A stretch of 64,000 nt of DNA from Gemmobacter sp. (GCF_034676705.1 NZ_JAUCBS010000005.1:124001-188000); one strand, 5' to 3'. Counted from the first letter of the stretch, positions 27,593-37,265 are shown. Translations and numbers: made by a program. The notes: generated from the sequence alone by a model not told the origin.

Positions 27593-29287
27593 TCAGGTCT
27601 GGAAATCGGCGGCAAGCGCCGGAATGGCCGGGATCATCGACAGCAGATCGCGCACGTAACTTTCGGTCGGTCGGGTAAAGATCTGTTCCGTCGGCCCCAG
27701 TTCGCGTAACTGGCCCGATTTCAGCACCGCCACCCGGTCGCACATCTGGCGCACCACCGGCAGGTCGTGGCTGATGAACAGGATGGTCAGCGACAGGCGT
27801 TCCTGCAAATCCTTCATCAGGTTCAGGATCTGCGCCTGGATCGACACATCCAGCGCCGAGGTGGGTTCATCGCAGATCAGGAAAGCCGGGCGGCTGGCCA
27901 GCGCGCGGGCAATGGAAATGCGCTGGCGCTGGCCGCCGGAAAACGCATGGGGATGGCGTTTGGCCGCGTCTGCCGGCAGGCCGACGCCGCGCAGCAGTTC
28001 CGCCACCACGGGTCGGGCGGCGGTGGCATTGGCGACAAAGCGGTGATGCAGCAGCGGTTCGGCCAGAATGTCGCCCACCGACATGCGCGAGTTCAGCGAG
28101 GAATAGGGATCCTGGAACACCATCTGCGTCTGGCGCCGGATCTCGGCCCGCTGGGCGGCGGGGGCGGTGAACACATCCTGCCCGTCAAACCGCATGACTC
28201 CCCTGGTGGGGGGCGTCAGCCCGGCCAGGATCCGCGCCATCGTGGTCTTGCCCGACCCGCTTTCGCCGGCCAGGCCCAGCACCTCGCCCCGCGTGATGGT
28301 CAGGTTCACCCGATCCAGCCCGGCGAAATCGGGCGCGCGGGACAACAGCCCGCGACGGCCGCGATAGATCATCGACACGTCGTCCAGTTCGATCAGCGGG
28401 CGGTCGGTGGGGGCGGCCCCGCGCCCTTCGCCGGCCAGCCAGGCCAGCGCGGCATCGGTATCGCCGGTCAGTCCGGCCACGGGGAACCGCGCGCGGCGGA
28501 CATCCATGCGGGGCACCACGGAAATCAGCGCGCGGCTGTAGGGATGTTCGGGGCGTTCCAGCACCTGCTGCGTCGGCCCCAGTTCCACCAGCTTGCCGCC
28601 CTGCATCACCGCAACCCGGTCGGTGACCTGCGCGATGACGCCCATGTCATGCGTCACCAGCATCACGCCGATGCCGCGTTCCTGCGCAAGGCGGCGGATC
28701 AGATGCAGGATCTGCGCCTGAACCGTCACGTCCAGCGCGGTCGTGGGTTCATCCGCGATGACCAGTTCGGGATTGGAACACAGCGCCAGCGCGATCACCG
28801 CGCGTTGGCGCATGCCGCCGGAAAATTCATGCGGCCAGTTGGTGACCCGGCGCGCCGGGTCGGGGATGCCCACCGCCTCCAGCTGGCGCACCGCCTCGGC
28901 CCTGGCCTCGGCACGGCTCATCGGGCGATGGGTCAGGATGGTATCGACCAACTGGCGTTCGATGGTGAACAGCGGGTTCAGGCTGGTCAGCGGATCCTGA
29001 AAGATGGTCGAGATGCGCTTGCCCCGCAGCGCCCGCATGGCGCGGGTGTCGGTGGCATCAATCCGCGTGCCCTTCAGCCGGATGGTGCCGGCCGCAATGC
29101 GCCCCGGCGGTTGCAGCAGACCGGTGATGGCCGCGCCCACGGTGGATTTGCCGGCACCGCTTTCGCCCACCACGCCCAGAATCTCGCCTGCGCCGATCGA
29201 CAGGCTGACATCGTCCACCGCCACCAGCGTGCCGCGACGGGTGGGAAATTCCACCCGCAGGCGTTCGATTTCCAGCACGGTGTCCAT
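27593..29287 (-). CDS. ABC transporter ATP-binding protein with two fused ATPase domains
   Basis: A 564-residue protein carrying DppD-like and DppF-like domains in tandem. Domain 1 (residues about 3-260) has GESGAGKS, SGGMRQR and VIADEPTT. Domain 2 (about 310-560) has GESGSGKT, SGGQRQR and LICDEPTS. Start at 29287 shares one base with the permease stop; the ORF extension upstream is noise. The fused layout differs from the split pair at 14119-16073, although the two importers are otherwise related. It powers the second importer. Confidence 0.94.
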   Translation of the reverse strand: MDTVLEIERLRVEFPTRRGTLVAVDDVSLSIGAGEILGVVGESGAGKSTVGAAITGLLQPPGRIAAGTIRLKGTRIDATDTRAMRALRGKRISTIFQDPLTSLNPLFTIERQLVDTILTHRPMSRAEARAEAVRQLEAVGIPDPARRVTNWPHEFSGGMRQRAVIALALCSNPELVIADEPTTALDVTVQAQILHLIRRLAQERGIGVMLVTHDMGVIAQVTDRVAVMQGGKLVELGPTQQVLERPEHPYSRALISVVPRMDVRRARFPVAGLTGDTDAALAWLAGEGRGAAPTDRPLIELDDVSMIYRGRRGLLSRAPDFAGLDRVNLTITRGEVLGLAGESGSGKTTMARILAGLTPPTRGVMRFDGQDVFTAPAAQRAEIRRQTQMVFQDPYSSLNSRMSVGDILAEPLLHHRFVANATAARPVVAELLRGVGLPADAAKRHPHAFSGGQRQRISIARALASRPAFLICDEPTSALDVSIQAQILNLMKDLQERLSLTILFISHDLPVVRQMCDRVAVLKSGQLRELGPTEQIFTRPTESYVRDLLSMIPAIPALAADFQT

Positions 29288-30213
29288 CAGCGCCCCCTCG
29301 GGTTCAGCGTGTCGCGCATCCAGTCGCCCAGCAGGTTGATCGACAGTGCCAGCACCAGCAGCAACAGCGCCGGAAAGGTCAGGATCCACCATTCGCCCGA
29401 CAGCAGGAACCCTTGCCCCACCCGGATCAGCGTGCCCAGCGACGGTTGCGTCAGCGGCAGCCCGGCGCCCAGATAGGACAGGGTGGATTCCGCAATCACC
29501 GCCAGCGCGAAGTTGATGGTGGCGATCACCAGAATGGGCCGGGCCACGTTGGGCAGCAGGTGGCGGAACAGGATGGCGCGGGGCGGGCGGCCCATCATGA
29601 CCGCCGCCTGAATGTATTCGCGCCGCATTTCCACCATGGCCGCCCCGCGCACGGTGCGGGCATAGGACACCCAGTCCGACAGGCCGATGGCCAGGATCAC
29701 CACATAGATCGCCATGGCATCGCGCATGCCGGTGGGCAGGATCGACCGGGTAAGCCCGAAGATGAGCAGCGCCACCAGCATCGACGGAATCGCCAGCTGC
29801 ACATCGGCCAGCCGCATGATGGCGGCATCGAACCAGCCGCCGGCATAGCCCGCGATCAACCCCAGCGTGACGCCGATGGTGGCCGACAGCGCCACGGCGG
29901 CAATCCCCACGGCCAGCGAGGCGCGGGCGCCGAACAGCATGGCCGACAGCACGTCGCGGCCCTGATCGTCGGTGCCCAGCACAAAGAACGTGCCGCTGAA
30001 TTCGTTGCGCGACAAGGGCGGGGTAAAGCCGTTCATCAGATCGACATTGCCGGGGATCCGCAGATCCTGCGGCGCGATCCAGGGCGCCAGCACCGCCGCC
30101 AGAATGATCAGCACCACCAGCGCCAGCGACAGCATGGCCGCCGGAGAATGCAGGAAGGCATAACCGAAATCCGATTCGCGGAACCGCGCCCAGCGGGTTT
30201 CAGGCTCAGCCAT
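29287..30213 (-). CDS. ABC transporter permease (DppC-like)
   Basis: A 308-residue permease with N-terminal helix (MLSLALVVLIILAAVLAPWI), the DppC motif LGTDDQGRDVLS near residue 82, and an EAA loop (EYIQAAVMMGRPPRAI) near 210. It overlaps the upstream permease by 8 bp and the ATPase by one base, so the transporter genes are tightly coupled. Confidence 0.93.
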   Translation of the reverse strand: MAEPETRWARFRESDFGYAFLHSPAAMLSLALVVLIILAAVLAPWIAPQDLRIPGNVDLMNGFTPPLSRNEFSGTFFVLGTDDQGRDVLSAMLFGARASLAVGIAAVALSATIGVTLGLIAGYAGGWFDAAIMRLADVQLAIPSMLVALLIFGLTRSILPTGMRDAMAIYVVILAIGLSDWVSYARTVRGAAMVEMRREYIQAAVMMGRPPRAILFRHLLPNVARPILVIATINFALAVIAESTLSYLGAGLPLTQPSLGTLIRVGQGFLLSGEWWILTFPALLLLVLALSINLLGDWMRDTLNPRGR

Positions 30214-31189
30214 GGCGGCCTCCGGTCCCGCTGCGCAGGCGGGGGTCGAACAGGTAATACAGGCAGTCGACGACCAGGTTGATCATCACGAACAGCACCG
30301 ACACCAGCAGCAGATACGACGCCATGATCGGCACGTCGGAAAAGTTCACCGCGTTGATGAACAGCAGCCCCACGCCCGGCCACTGGAACACCGTTTCCGT
30401 CACCACCGCAAAGGCGATGATCGTGCCCAGTTGCAGCCCCGAAACGGTGATCACCGGCACCATGGTGTTCTTCAGCGCATAGCGGAAGTTGACCATGCCA
30501 TCCGGCAGCCCGCGCGCCCGGGCAAACCGGATATGGTCCGAGGTCAGCACCTCGCCAATCTCGGCCCGGACCAGCCGCAGGATCAGGGTGATCTGGTAAA
30601 GCGACAGGGCGATGGCGGGCAGGATCAACGATTTCCAGCCCGAAACGGTCAGCAGGCCCGTGGTCCACCAGCCCAGGTCCACCACCTCGCCCCGGCCAAA
30701 GGCGGGCAACCAGCCCAGTTGCACCGCGAATACATAGATCAGCGCGATGCCGATCAGGAAGTTCGGCAGCGACACCCCCAGCAGCGATCCCGTCATCACC
30801 AGACGCGAGGCCCAGGACCGCGGATGCAGCGCCGTCATCACGCCCAGGAAGATCCCGGCCGCCAGCGCCACCACAAACGACAGCAGCGCCAGTTCCAGCG
30901 TCGCAGGCAGGCGTTCCAGGATCAGCTCCAGCACGGGGCGGCTCATGCGGGTGGACATGCCGAAATCGCCGTGCAGCGCCTGCCAGACAAAGCGGGCGAA
31001 CTGCACGACAAAGGGCTGGTCCAGACCCAGGGTCTGTTCCAGCGCCGCACGGTCGGCGGCGGTGGCATCCTGCCCCAGCATGTTCTGCACCGGGTCGCCG
31101 ATAAAGCGGAACGCAGCGAACGAGAGGAAGGCGGTGGCCAGCATCACCGGCACCGCCTGCCCCAGCCTGCGAAGCAGGAACGCGATCAT
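30206..31189 (-). CDS. ABC transporter permease (DppB-like)
   Basis: A 327-residue DppB-type permease beginning MIAFLLRRLGQAVPVML. About six transmembrane segments; EAA loop near residue 225 (IRFARARGLPDGMV). It is strikingly similar to the permease at 9548-10519, including FGRGEVVDLGWWTTGLL. Its start overlaps the binding-protein stop by 4 bp. Confidence 0.93.
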   Translation of the reverse strand: MIAFLLRRLGQAVPVMLATAFLSFAAFRFIGDPVQNMLGQDATAADRAALEQTLGLDQPFVVQFARFVWQALHGDFGMSTRMSRPVLELILERLPATLELALLSFVVALAAGIFLGVMTALHPRSWASRLVMTGSLLGVSLPNFLIGIALIYVFAVQLGWLPAFGRGEVVDLGWWTTGLLTVSGWKSLILPAIALSLYQITLILRLVRAEIGEVLTSDHIRFARARGLPDGMVNFRYALKNTMVPVITVSGLQLGTIIAFAVVTETVFQWPGVGLLFINAVNFSDVPIMASYLLLVSVLFVMINLVVDCLYYLFDPRLRSGTGGRHG

Positions 31190-32775
31190 TCGGTCACTTT
31201 GATCGACTTGACGAACACCTGGTTGCCGCGGTTCGCGGTGATCCCGATGTTCTTGGCCGCAGCCCGGGCCTGCATCTGCACATGGATCGGCAGGTAGAAG
31301 GTTTCATCCTGCACCACGTCCCAGATCTCGGCAATGGTCGCATCGCGCTTGGCCACGTCGGCCTCGGCCGCCAGCGATTCGATCTTGGCGTCGATTTCCG
31401 GGTTCACATAGTTGATCGACGCCCAGGCCCCGCGGCCGTTGCCGCGCGAATGGACCAGGTTGTCGAACAGATACTGGCTGTCATAGGTCGAGACACCCCA
31501 GGTCATGCCGTAAAAGCTGGTCTGGCCCTTGGCGATGTTGGGGTATTGCACCCCGCCCGGCTGCACGTCCAGTTTCACGTCGATGCCGATCTTGCCCAGC
31601 ATGCCCACCAGCGCGCGGCAGATCGCCTCGTCGTTGACGAACCCGTCATTGGTGCAGTGCAGCGTCACCGAGAAACCGTCGCCATAGCCCGCTTCGGTCA
31701 TCAGCGCCTTGGCCTTGACCAGATCGACGGGCGGCAGCTTGCCCATGTCCTCGGTATAGCCGTTGATGAACGGCGGCGCGATGGTGCCCAGCGGCATCGA
31801 CTCGCCGCGCATCACCACCTTCTGGATCGCCTCGCGGTCGATCGACATGTTCATCGCCTGCCGGACCCGCTTGTCGGCAAAGGGGTTGCCCTTGGCATCG
31901 CCGAATTCCAGCTTGTCGGCGCCGACGTTCAGGCCAAAGAACACCGAACGGTTTTCCGGCCCGCGCACGACTTGCAAATCGGCCGAGCCTTCCAGACGGG
32001 CGATGTCCTGGGGCGGCACGTCTTGCAGAAAGTTCACCTCGCCCGACAGCAGCGCCGAAACACGGGTCGCGGGGGACTGGATCGGGGTATAGACGATGGT
32101 GTCGATATCCAGCGGGAATTCGCCCTTGCCCCAGTAGCCGTCGAACGCCTTCAGTTCGGTCTTGCTGTCGGGGACGCGGTTGACCAGCACATAGGCGCCG
32201 GTGCCGTTTTCATGGCTGGCGGCAAAGCTTTCCTCCTTGCCCTTGAAATCCTGCGGCTTGAGCGCGTTGTTCGCCGTGGCCCATTCGCGGTTCATCATGA
32301 AGATGTTGATCAGGTTGTTCGCCAGGATCGGGTTCACGCCCTTGGTGTGCAGGCGCACCGTCAGCGGATCCACCACCTCGACCTTTTCGATCGACGAGAC
32401 CAGCGATTTCACGTTCGAGGTTTCCGACAGCGCGCGCTCGATGGAAAAGGCCACGTCATCGGCCTCGAACGGGGTGCCGTCGTGGAACGTGACGCCCGCG
32501 CGCAGCTTGAATTCCCAGACGCTGGGGGTGGCAGCCAGATTTTCCCACGAGGTGGCCAGCACGCCGATCAGCTCGCCATCGTCGGACCGGGCGACGAGGG
32601 GTTCGTAGATCTGGTGGTTGAAGGCATGGGTGTAGCCTTCGTTGTAGGCATGCGGATCCAGCGTCTGCACGTCGGAGGCGCGGGCCCATTTCAGGGTGGC
32701 GGCCATGGCGGGCAGGGCGGTGCCGGCCAGCAGCGCGGCCAGCAGGCCGATGCGCAGGGTGTGGGTCAGGGTCAT
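31186..32775 (-). CDS. ABC transporter substrate-binding protein, family 5
   Basis: A 529-residue periplasmic binding protein. Start at 32775 (MTLTHTLRIG) gives a clean Sec signal (LLAALLAGTALPAMA) and follows GAGGA. The family-5 signature FKLRAGVTFHDGTPFEADDV lies near residue 95. It heads the second importer operon (binding protein, two permeases, fused ATPase, isochorismatase, GS-like ligase). Unlike the first importer there is no hairpin after it; the stop overlaps the permease start. Confidence 0.93.
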   Translation of the reverse strand: MTLTHTLRIGLLAALLAGTALPAMAATLKWARASDVQTLDPHAYNEGYTHAFNHQIYEPLVARSDDGELIGVLATSWENLAATPSVWEFKLRAGVTFHDGTPFEADDVAFSIERALSETSNVKSLVSSIEKVEVVDPLTVRLHTKGVNPILANNLINIFMMNREWATANNALKPQDFKGKEESFAASHENGTGAYVLVNRVPDSKTELKAFDGYWGKGEFPLDIDTIVYTPIQSPATRVSALLSGEVNFLQDVPPQDIARLEGSADLQVVRGPENRSVFFGLNVGADKLEFGDAKGNPFADKRVRQAMNMSIDREAIQKVVMRGESMPLGTIAPPFINGYTEDMGKLPPVDLVKAKALMTEAGYGDGFSVTLHCTNDGFVNDEAICRALVGMLGKIGIDVKLDVQPGGVQYPNIAKGQTSFYGMTWGVSTYDSQYLFDNLVHSRGNGRGAWASINYVNPEIDAKIESLAAEADVAKRDATIAEIWDVVQDETFYLPIHVQMQARAAAKNIGITANRGNQVFVKSIKVTE

Positions 32776-32830
32776 GCGGTGGTCCTCGCTGTTGGCGGTG
32801 GCCCTCTGGTGGGGCTTGCCGCGATGGGGG

Positions 32831-34171
32831 TCAGGGGTCAATGGTGCCGCACCAGTCGATGGCGGCGGCGGCCAGGATTTTCGCAGTCTCGCGGATAGAG
32901 GCGGTATCGGCCCATTCGTCGGCGCCATGCTGGTTGGCACCGGCGGGGCCATAACGCAGGGCAGTCATGCCGGCGGCGGCATAATGCCCGCCATCCGTCA
33001 CCCCGATGGAACTGCGCAGCGTGGTGTGGTGGTGTCCCAGCCGTTCGCGCGCAGCCCGCAGATGGCCGACCAGCGGATGGTCCGGCGCGGTGTTCTGCGG
33101 CGGAAAGTGCAGGCCATACAGTTCCCATTCCACGGTGACGGGGTGTTCGCGCAGCCAGGGATCGGTGGAACAGAAGGCAGCGACAAAGGCTTCGAACTCG
33201 GCCCGCACCTCGGCAGTCTTTTCGTGCGGCAGGAACTTCATGTCGATGTCGATGACCGCCACATCCGGCACGATCCCCGGATTGTTCAGGATCATCGGCA
33301 GGCCATCGGGGCCAAGGCCAGCACCGATCAGCACGTTGCCCACGCCGAAATGGTTGGCCCCCGCCGGCATCAGCGGATGCGACCGCGCGCGGGCCACCCC
33401 GGCCTCATACTCGCGCAGCGCCAGCAGAAAGCGGGTGGCGATGTCGGCGGCGCTGATGGGCTGCTGGCCGCTCAGCGTGCCATGCGGCTGCGGGTAATAG
33501 CCAAGATAGCGATAGGCCGAATGCCCCTGCCGCCCCCGGATGGTGACGCGCAGCCATTCCAGCCCGCCCTGGCACAGGAAGATTTCCCCCTGACCGGGTT
33601 CCGCCACGATGACAGCCGCCGCATGTTCGCCCTGCGCCACGGCCGACCGGGCGCCAAAGCCCCCGGCCTCTTCATCCACTACGGAATGCAGCGCCAGCTG
33701 CCCGTTCAGCCGGATCCCCGCCTTGCGGATCGCGCGGATGGCACCGACGGCGGCGGCCAGACCGGCCTTCATGTCCTGTGCGCCGCGCCCCAGCAGGCGG
33801 CCATCGCGGATTTCCCCACAGAACGGCGGCCAGGACCAGTCGGCCGCATCGCCCACCGGCACCACGTCGATATGCCCGCACAGGATCATCGACCGTTCGG
33901 CGGGGCCGGCTTCGGTCTTGGCCACCAGGTTGGGGCGGCCCGGCAGCGCATCCCAGCGCCGGGTGGTCAGGCCCATCGCCTCAAGTTCCGATTGCAGCAG
34001 ATCCTGCACCTCGGCCTCGCGGCCGGTGATGTCGATGCCTGCGGTTCCGGCCGGGAACTTGGGGTTCACCGACGGGATCCGCACCAGGCGCGCCGCCAGG
34101 TCGATGGCCCAGTCGGGTTCGGCGTCGATGGCGGCCCAGGCGCGGGCGATGGCGTCGTGATCGGCGGGCAT
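32831..34171 (-). CDS. M20 family metallopeptidase (ArgE/DapE type)
   Basis: A 446-residue dizinc deacylase. Metal and catalytic residues are recognisable: His-x-Asp in LCGHIDVVP near residue 100, Asp in GRGAQDMKAG near 132, the Glu-Glu pair in SVVDEEAGG near 166, and His in GANQHGADEW near 420. The dimerisation domain carries QGGLEWLRVTIRGRQGHSAYR. It would hydrolyse an N-acyl amino acid or related amide. It lies 55 bp upstream of the binding-protein gene on the same strand, so it is probably the first gene of the importer operon. Confidence 0.92.
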   Translation of the reverse strand: MPADHDAIARAWAAIDAEPDWAIDLAARLVRIPSVNPKFPAGTAGIDITGREAEVQDLLQSELEAMGLTTRRWDALPGRPNLVAKTEAGPAERSMILCGHIDVVPVGDAADWSWPPFCGEIRDGRLLGRGAQDMKAGLAAAVGAIRAIRKAGIRLNGQLALHSVVDEEAGGFGARSAVAQGEHAAAVIVAEPGQGEIFLCQGGLEWLRVTIRGRQGHSAYRYLGYYPQPHGTLSGQQPISAADIATRFLLALREYEAGVARARSHPLMPAGANHFGVGNVLIGAGLGPDGLPMILNNPGIVPDVAVIDIDMKFLPHEKTAEVRAEFEAFVAAFCSTDPWLREHPVTVEWELYGLHFPPQNTAPDHPLVGHLRAARERLGHHHTTLRSSIGVTDGGHYAAAGMTALRYGPAGANQHGADEWADTASIRETAKILAAAAIDWCGTIDP

Positions 34172-34351
34172 TGCAAGGCTCCGTCAAGGCAGGAAGGCCA
34201 GTCAGCAAAGACTATGGCGCAGCGGCCGGATATGTCAATAATCTTTCAAACAGCGACATGATTACTACAGATATTGATTATCTTTCAGATTGCCGCCAGT
34301 ATGGCCGCCAAACGCCCGCCTGCCGGCAAGGGCAAGTGACAAGGGTTTCCG
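34172..34351. promoter_or_regulatory. divergent promoter region, M20/importer operon versus FGase/RpiR
   Basis: A 180-bp A/T-richer gap. It holds a direct repeat ATCTTTCA at 34241-34248 and 34280-34287, 39 bp apart (about four helical turns), each preceded by A/T-rich bases. This is a plausible binding site for the RpiR-type regulator encoded at 35143. No certain -35/-10 was assigned. Confidence 0.45.
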
Positions 34352-35116
34352 ATGCTGCATCCCACCACCGAAGCGCCTGCGCCCGACTGGCCCGCGCCGG
34401 CCACCACGCTGAACGCTGGCGGAAGGTCCGACTGGGTGCTGGTGTGCGAACATGCCTCTTGCCACATGCCGGCCGACTATGGCCGGCTTGGCCTGCCCCC
34501 GGGGGCGGAACGCGACCATATCGGCTGGGATATCGGCGCGGCCGACCTGACCCGCGCGCTGGCGGCGCGGCTGGATGCGGTGGCGGTGCTGGCAGGATAT
34601 TCCCGCCTGCTGATCGACCTGAACCGTCCCCTTGGCACCCCTGCCAGCATTCCCGAACGGTCCGAGGCGACCGAGGTTCCCGGCAACCGCGCCCTGCCGC
34701 AGGCCGAACGTGACCGCCGCGCGGCGCGCATGTTCGCCCCGTTCCACGCCGAAGTCGCCGCCTTGCTGGACGCCCGCGCCGCCGCCGGCCGGCGCAGCCG
34801 GTTGCTGACGGTCCACAGCTTTACCCCGGTCTATCTGGGGCAGGGGCGGCCCTGGCACCTGGGCATCCTGTCGGGGCGGTCGCGCAAGCTGGCCGGGGCG
34901 CTGCTGGCGGCCGTGGGGGCCGATGCGCCGGACCTGCGCCTTGCGCTTGACGAACCCTATCAAGTTGAGGACGATAGCGATTATGCCATTCCGGTGCATG
35001 GCGACGCCCGCAATCTGGATGCCCTGCTGATCGAGGTCAGGAATGACCTGATCCGGGATCCCGCCGGGGTCGATCTGTGGGCGGACCGACTTTCGCGCGC
35101 GCTGGCGCGGATCTGA
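34352..35116 (+). CDS. N-formylglutamate amidohydrolase family protein
   Basis: A 254-residue member of the FGase (HutG) family of zinc hydrolases. Motifs include VLVCEHASCHMPADYG near residue 30, DIGAADLTRALA near 63, the SRLLIDLNRPL segment near 85, and LLTVHSFTPVYLGQ near 150. The linked genes are not histidine-degradation genes, so the substrate may be another N-acyl or N-formyl amino acid. It is divergent from the M20/importer operon and followed by the RpiR regulator 26 bp later. Confidence 0.88.
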   Translation: MLHPTTEAPAPDWPAPATTLNAGGRSDWVLVCEHASCHMPADYGRLGLPPGAERDHIGWDIGAADLTRALAARLDAVAVLAGYSRLLIDLNRPLGTPASIPERSEATEVPGNRALPQAERDRRAARMFAPFHAEVAALLDARAAAGRRSRLLTVHSFTPVYLGQGRPWHLGILSGRSRKLAGALLAAVGADAPDLRLALDEPYQVEDDSDYAIPVHGDARNLDALLIEVRNDLIRDPAGVDLWADRLSRALARI

Positions 35117-35142
35117 CCACAAGGGGGCCCGGACGGGACGCG

Positions 35143-35991
35143 ATGCAGATACGCGAGCTTCTGACCAGCGGCAGGTTCGGCTTTACCCCGTCGGAAGAAC
35201 GCATCGTTCAGGCGCTGCTGAACGATTATCCGGGGTCGGGGCTGGGCACGGCGGCCAGCCTGGCCAAGCGGGCGGGCGTGTCGGACCCCACGGTCAACCG
35301 GCTGGTGGTCAAGCTGGGCTTTGCCGGTTTCCCCGATTTCCAGGCCGCCCTGCTGGGCGAGGTCGAGGAACGCCTGCGCTCGCCCCTGACCATGATGGGC
35401 AGCCACATGCCGGGCAAGGCCGACAGCCCCGTGCAGGCCTATCTGGATTCGGCCGGCGCCGCCCTGCTGGCCGGGCGCAGTTCCACCCCGCAAGGCATGT
35501 TCGACCGCGCCGCGCGCCTGATCATGGACTCGCGGTCGGTCCTGCTGATCGGCGGGCGGTTCAGCGGGTTCATCGCCGGGATTCTGGCCGCGCATCTGAC
35601 CCAGTTCCGCGCCGGCGTGGATTCGCTGGGCACCCCCCGCCGGTCCGATTTCGACCGGCTGGTCGATCTGGGACGGCGCGACCTGATCGTGGCCTTCGAC
35701 TATCGCCGCTATCAGCGCGACGTGGTGGATTTCGTCCGCCAGGGCGCCGAAACCGGCGCAAGCGTGGTGCTGTTCACCGACCGCTGGCAATCGCCGGCCG
35801 CTGCGGTGGCCGATGTGGTGCTGATCAGCCCGGTCGAGGTGCAGTCGCCCTATGACACCATGGTGCCCGCCCTGGCCCAGACCGAAGCGCTGGTCGCCCA
35901 GATCGTCGCCGAACACGGCCCCCGCCTGCGCCCGCGCATCGGCCGGATCGAGGAAATCCGCCGCGCCAATGATGTGACCGAGGGCGGTTAA
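35143..35991 (+). CDS. RpiR/MurR family transcriptional regulator
   Basis: A 282-residue regulator: N-terminal HTH_6 domain (LTSGRFGFTPSEERIVQALLNDYP, SLAKRAGVSDPTVNRLVVKLGF) and a C-terminal SIS domain (SRSVLLIGGRFSGFIAGILAAHL). SIS domains bind phosphosugars, but RpiR members in Rhodobacteraceae often control amino-acid-type ABC importers. Start at 35143 is chosen by homology; the frame opens at 35077. It probably regulates the divergent importer and its own unit. Confidence 0.9.
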   Translation: MQIRELLTSGRFGFTPSEERIVQALLNDYPGSGLGTAASLAKRAGVSDPTVNRLVVKLGFAGFPDFQAALLGEVEERLRSPLTMMGSHMPGKADSPVQAYLDSAGAALLAGRSSTPQGMFDRAARLIMDSRSVLLIGGRFSGFIAGILAAHLTQFRAGVDSLGTPRRSDFDRLVDLGRRDLIVAFDYRRYQRDVVDFVRQGAETGASVVLFTDRWQSPAAAVADVVLISPVEVQSPYDTMVPALAQTEALVAQIVAEHGPRLRPRIGRIEEIRRANDVTEGG

Positions 35992-36296
35992 GGTTTTGTT
36001 AACATAATTCGCATTATGCGATAATTTGGCCATCGGGCCGGTCAGCGGCCTGTTGCCTGTCGCAGCCCCGCTCCGGGAACCTGCGGCAGGCCTGTGCGTC
36101 ATCTTCATAGATTGCGGCCTTGCACCCGCTGCACGCGGCGCCACCTGTGGCGGCTGCAGATTCTGCAATTCAACACGCTGATATTGAACGATTTTCATCG
36201 CTGCTCTGCCAGTTTCTCGGGAACGATCCGCGCTGCTGGCGGTTGTAGATGCAGACGCCCGCGACGGGCGGCTGTCACCCAGCACAGGAGCTACCC
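35992..36296. promoter_or_regulatory. intergenic region with palindrome and GGAAC-N16-GGTT site
   Basis: A 305-bp gene-free stretch. Near its left end are the 13-bp palindrome TCGCATTATGCGA (36009-36021) and the overlapping repeat CATAAT-tcgc-ATTATG (36003-36018), possibly a regulator site or RpiR-gene 3-prime structure. Near its right end is the promoter-like site at 36220-36244, followed by an AGGAG ribosome-binding site for the GTG-started PRC-barrel gene. I see no coding sequence in it. Confidence 0.5.
36220..36244 (+). promoter_or_regulatory. GGAAC-N16-GGTT promoter-like site
   Basis: GGAAC at 36220-36224 and GGTT at 36241-36244, 16-bp spacer, 53 bp before the GTG start. The alphaproteobacterial general-stress sigma factor EcfG recognises GGAAC-N16/17-CGTT; this differs by one base in the -10. 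The same pattern recurs before the hybrid kinase at 41322. Confidence 0.4.
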
Positions 36297-37214
36297 GTGA
36301 AGAAACTTCTGCTCTCCACCGCCATGGTCATCGCCACCGCCGGCGCCGCCCTGACCCAGGCTGCGGCCCCCGCGCCCGGTGCCGCCGTGGTGGAAACCGA
36401 GACGACGGCGACCATTCCGGCCAGCAATGTACCGGGTTTCCGCGCCACCGAATTCACCGGGATGAACCTGTATGCGCTGAACCCCGATGTGGTCACCGAC
36501 CTGCGCGGCGCGCAGCCGGCCCCCGGTGGCTGGGATGAGCGCACCGCCCGCTGGACCAGCACCGATACCTTCATCGCCGGCCGCGACAAGTGGGAAGACG
36601 TGGGCGCGATCAATGACATCATCCTCAGCCAGGATGGCGCCGTGCAGGGCGTGCTGCTGGATGTCGGCGGCTTTCTGGGGATCGGCGCCCGCACGGTGAT
36701 GATCGACATCGACAACCTGTATTTCGTGGCCGATACCGCCACCCCCGAGGATCTGGGCGATTTCTTTGTCGTCGCCGGCCTGTCGCGCGCCCAGCTCGAG
36801 GCGCTGCCGGAATGGAACGATGACAATCTGACCGCCGGCTACGCCTGGGAAGGCGCCGCGCTTGACATGACGGGCACCGAAGCGCCGGTCGCCAGCGCCG
36901 AAGGCACCGTCACCGCCGACCCGATGGCCGGCAGCATGGCCGCCGCCCCCACCGCCGAGGAACTGACCGGCAGCGACGTGACCGACATGGCCGGCAAATC
37001 CATCGGCAATGTCAGCGATATCGTGCTGGACGGCGATCGCGTGGCAGGCGCGGTGATTGATGTGGGCGGGTTTCTGGGCATGGGAACCCACAGCGTCGTC
37101 GTGCCGGTCGAAGACCTTGTCGTCGTCCGCGACGAGGACCGCTCGATCCTGCGCATTGAAACTGCCCTGACCCGCGAACAGCTGGAGGCGATGCCGCCCC
37201 ACGACGAGGTCTGA
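36297..37214 (+). CDS. secreted or periplasmic PRC-barrel protein
   Basis: A 305-residue protein with a GTG start at 36297 (VKKLLLSTAMVIATAGAAL, a signal peptide), preceded by AGGAG; the frame upstream to 36249 lacks a ribosome site. Two PRC-barrel domains follow, around residues 95-165 and 220-290, each with the diagnostic DVGGFLG-[IM]-G turn. An acidic Ala/Thr-rich linker joins them. PRC-barrel proteins of this type are common stress-induced envelope proteins in alphaproteobacteria; the exact function is unknown. Confidence 0.85.
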   Translation: MKKLLLSTAMVIATAGAALTQAAAPAPGAAVVETETTATIPASNVPGFRATEFTGMNLYALNPDVVTDLRGAQPAPGGWDERTARWTSTDTFIAGRDKWEDVGAINDIILSQDGAVQGVLLDVGGFLGIGARTVMIDIDNLYFVADTATPEDLGDFFVVAGLSRAQLEALPEWNDDNLTAGYAWEGAALDMTGTEAPVASAEGTVTADPMAGSMAAAPTAEELTGSDVTDMAGKSIGNVSDIVLDGDRVAGAVIDVGGFLGMGTHSVVVPVEDLVVVRDEDRSILRIETALTREQLEAMPPHDEV

Positions 37215-37229
37215 GGCCCCCAAACCATC

Positions 37230-37265
37230 GGCGCCCAGCCCAGCGGCCCTGCCGCATCGGGCGCC
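37230..37265 (+). terminator. nested hairpins between the two PRC-barrel genes
   Basis: Outer arms GGCGCCC (37230-37236) and GGGCGCC (37259-37265) enclose an inner hairpin GCGGC-cct-GCCGC (37243-37255). No T-run. It may partly terminate or stabilise the upstream mRNA; the downstream PRC gene has its own AAGGAGAG ribosome site. Confidence 0.45.
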
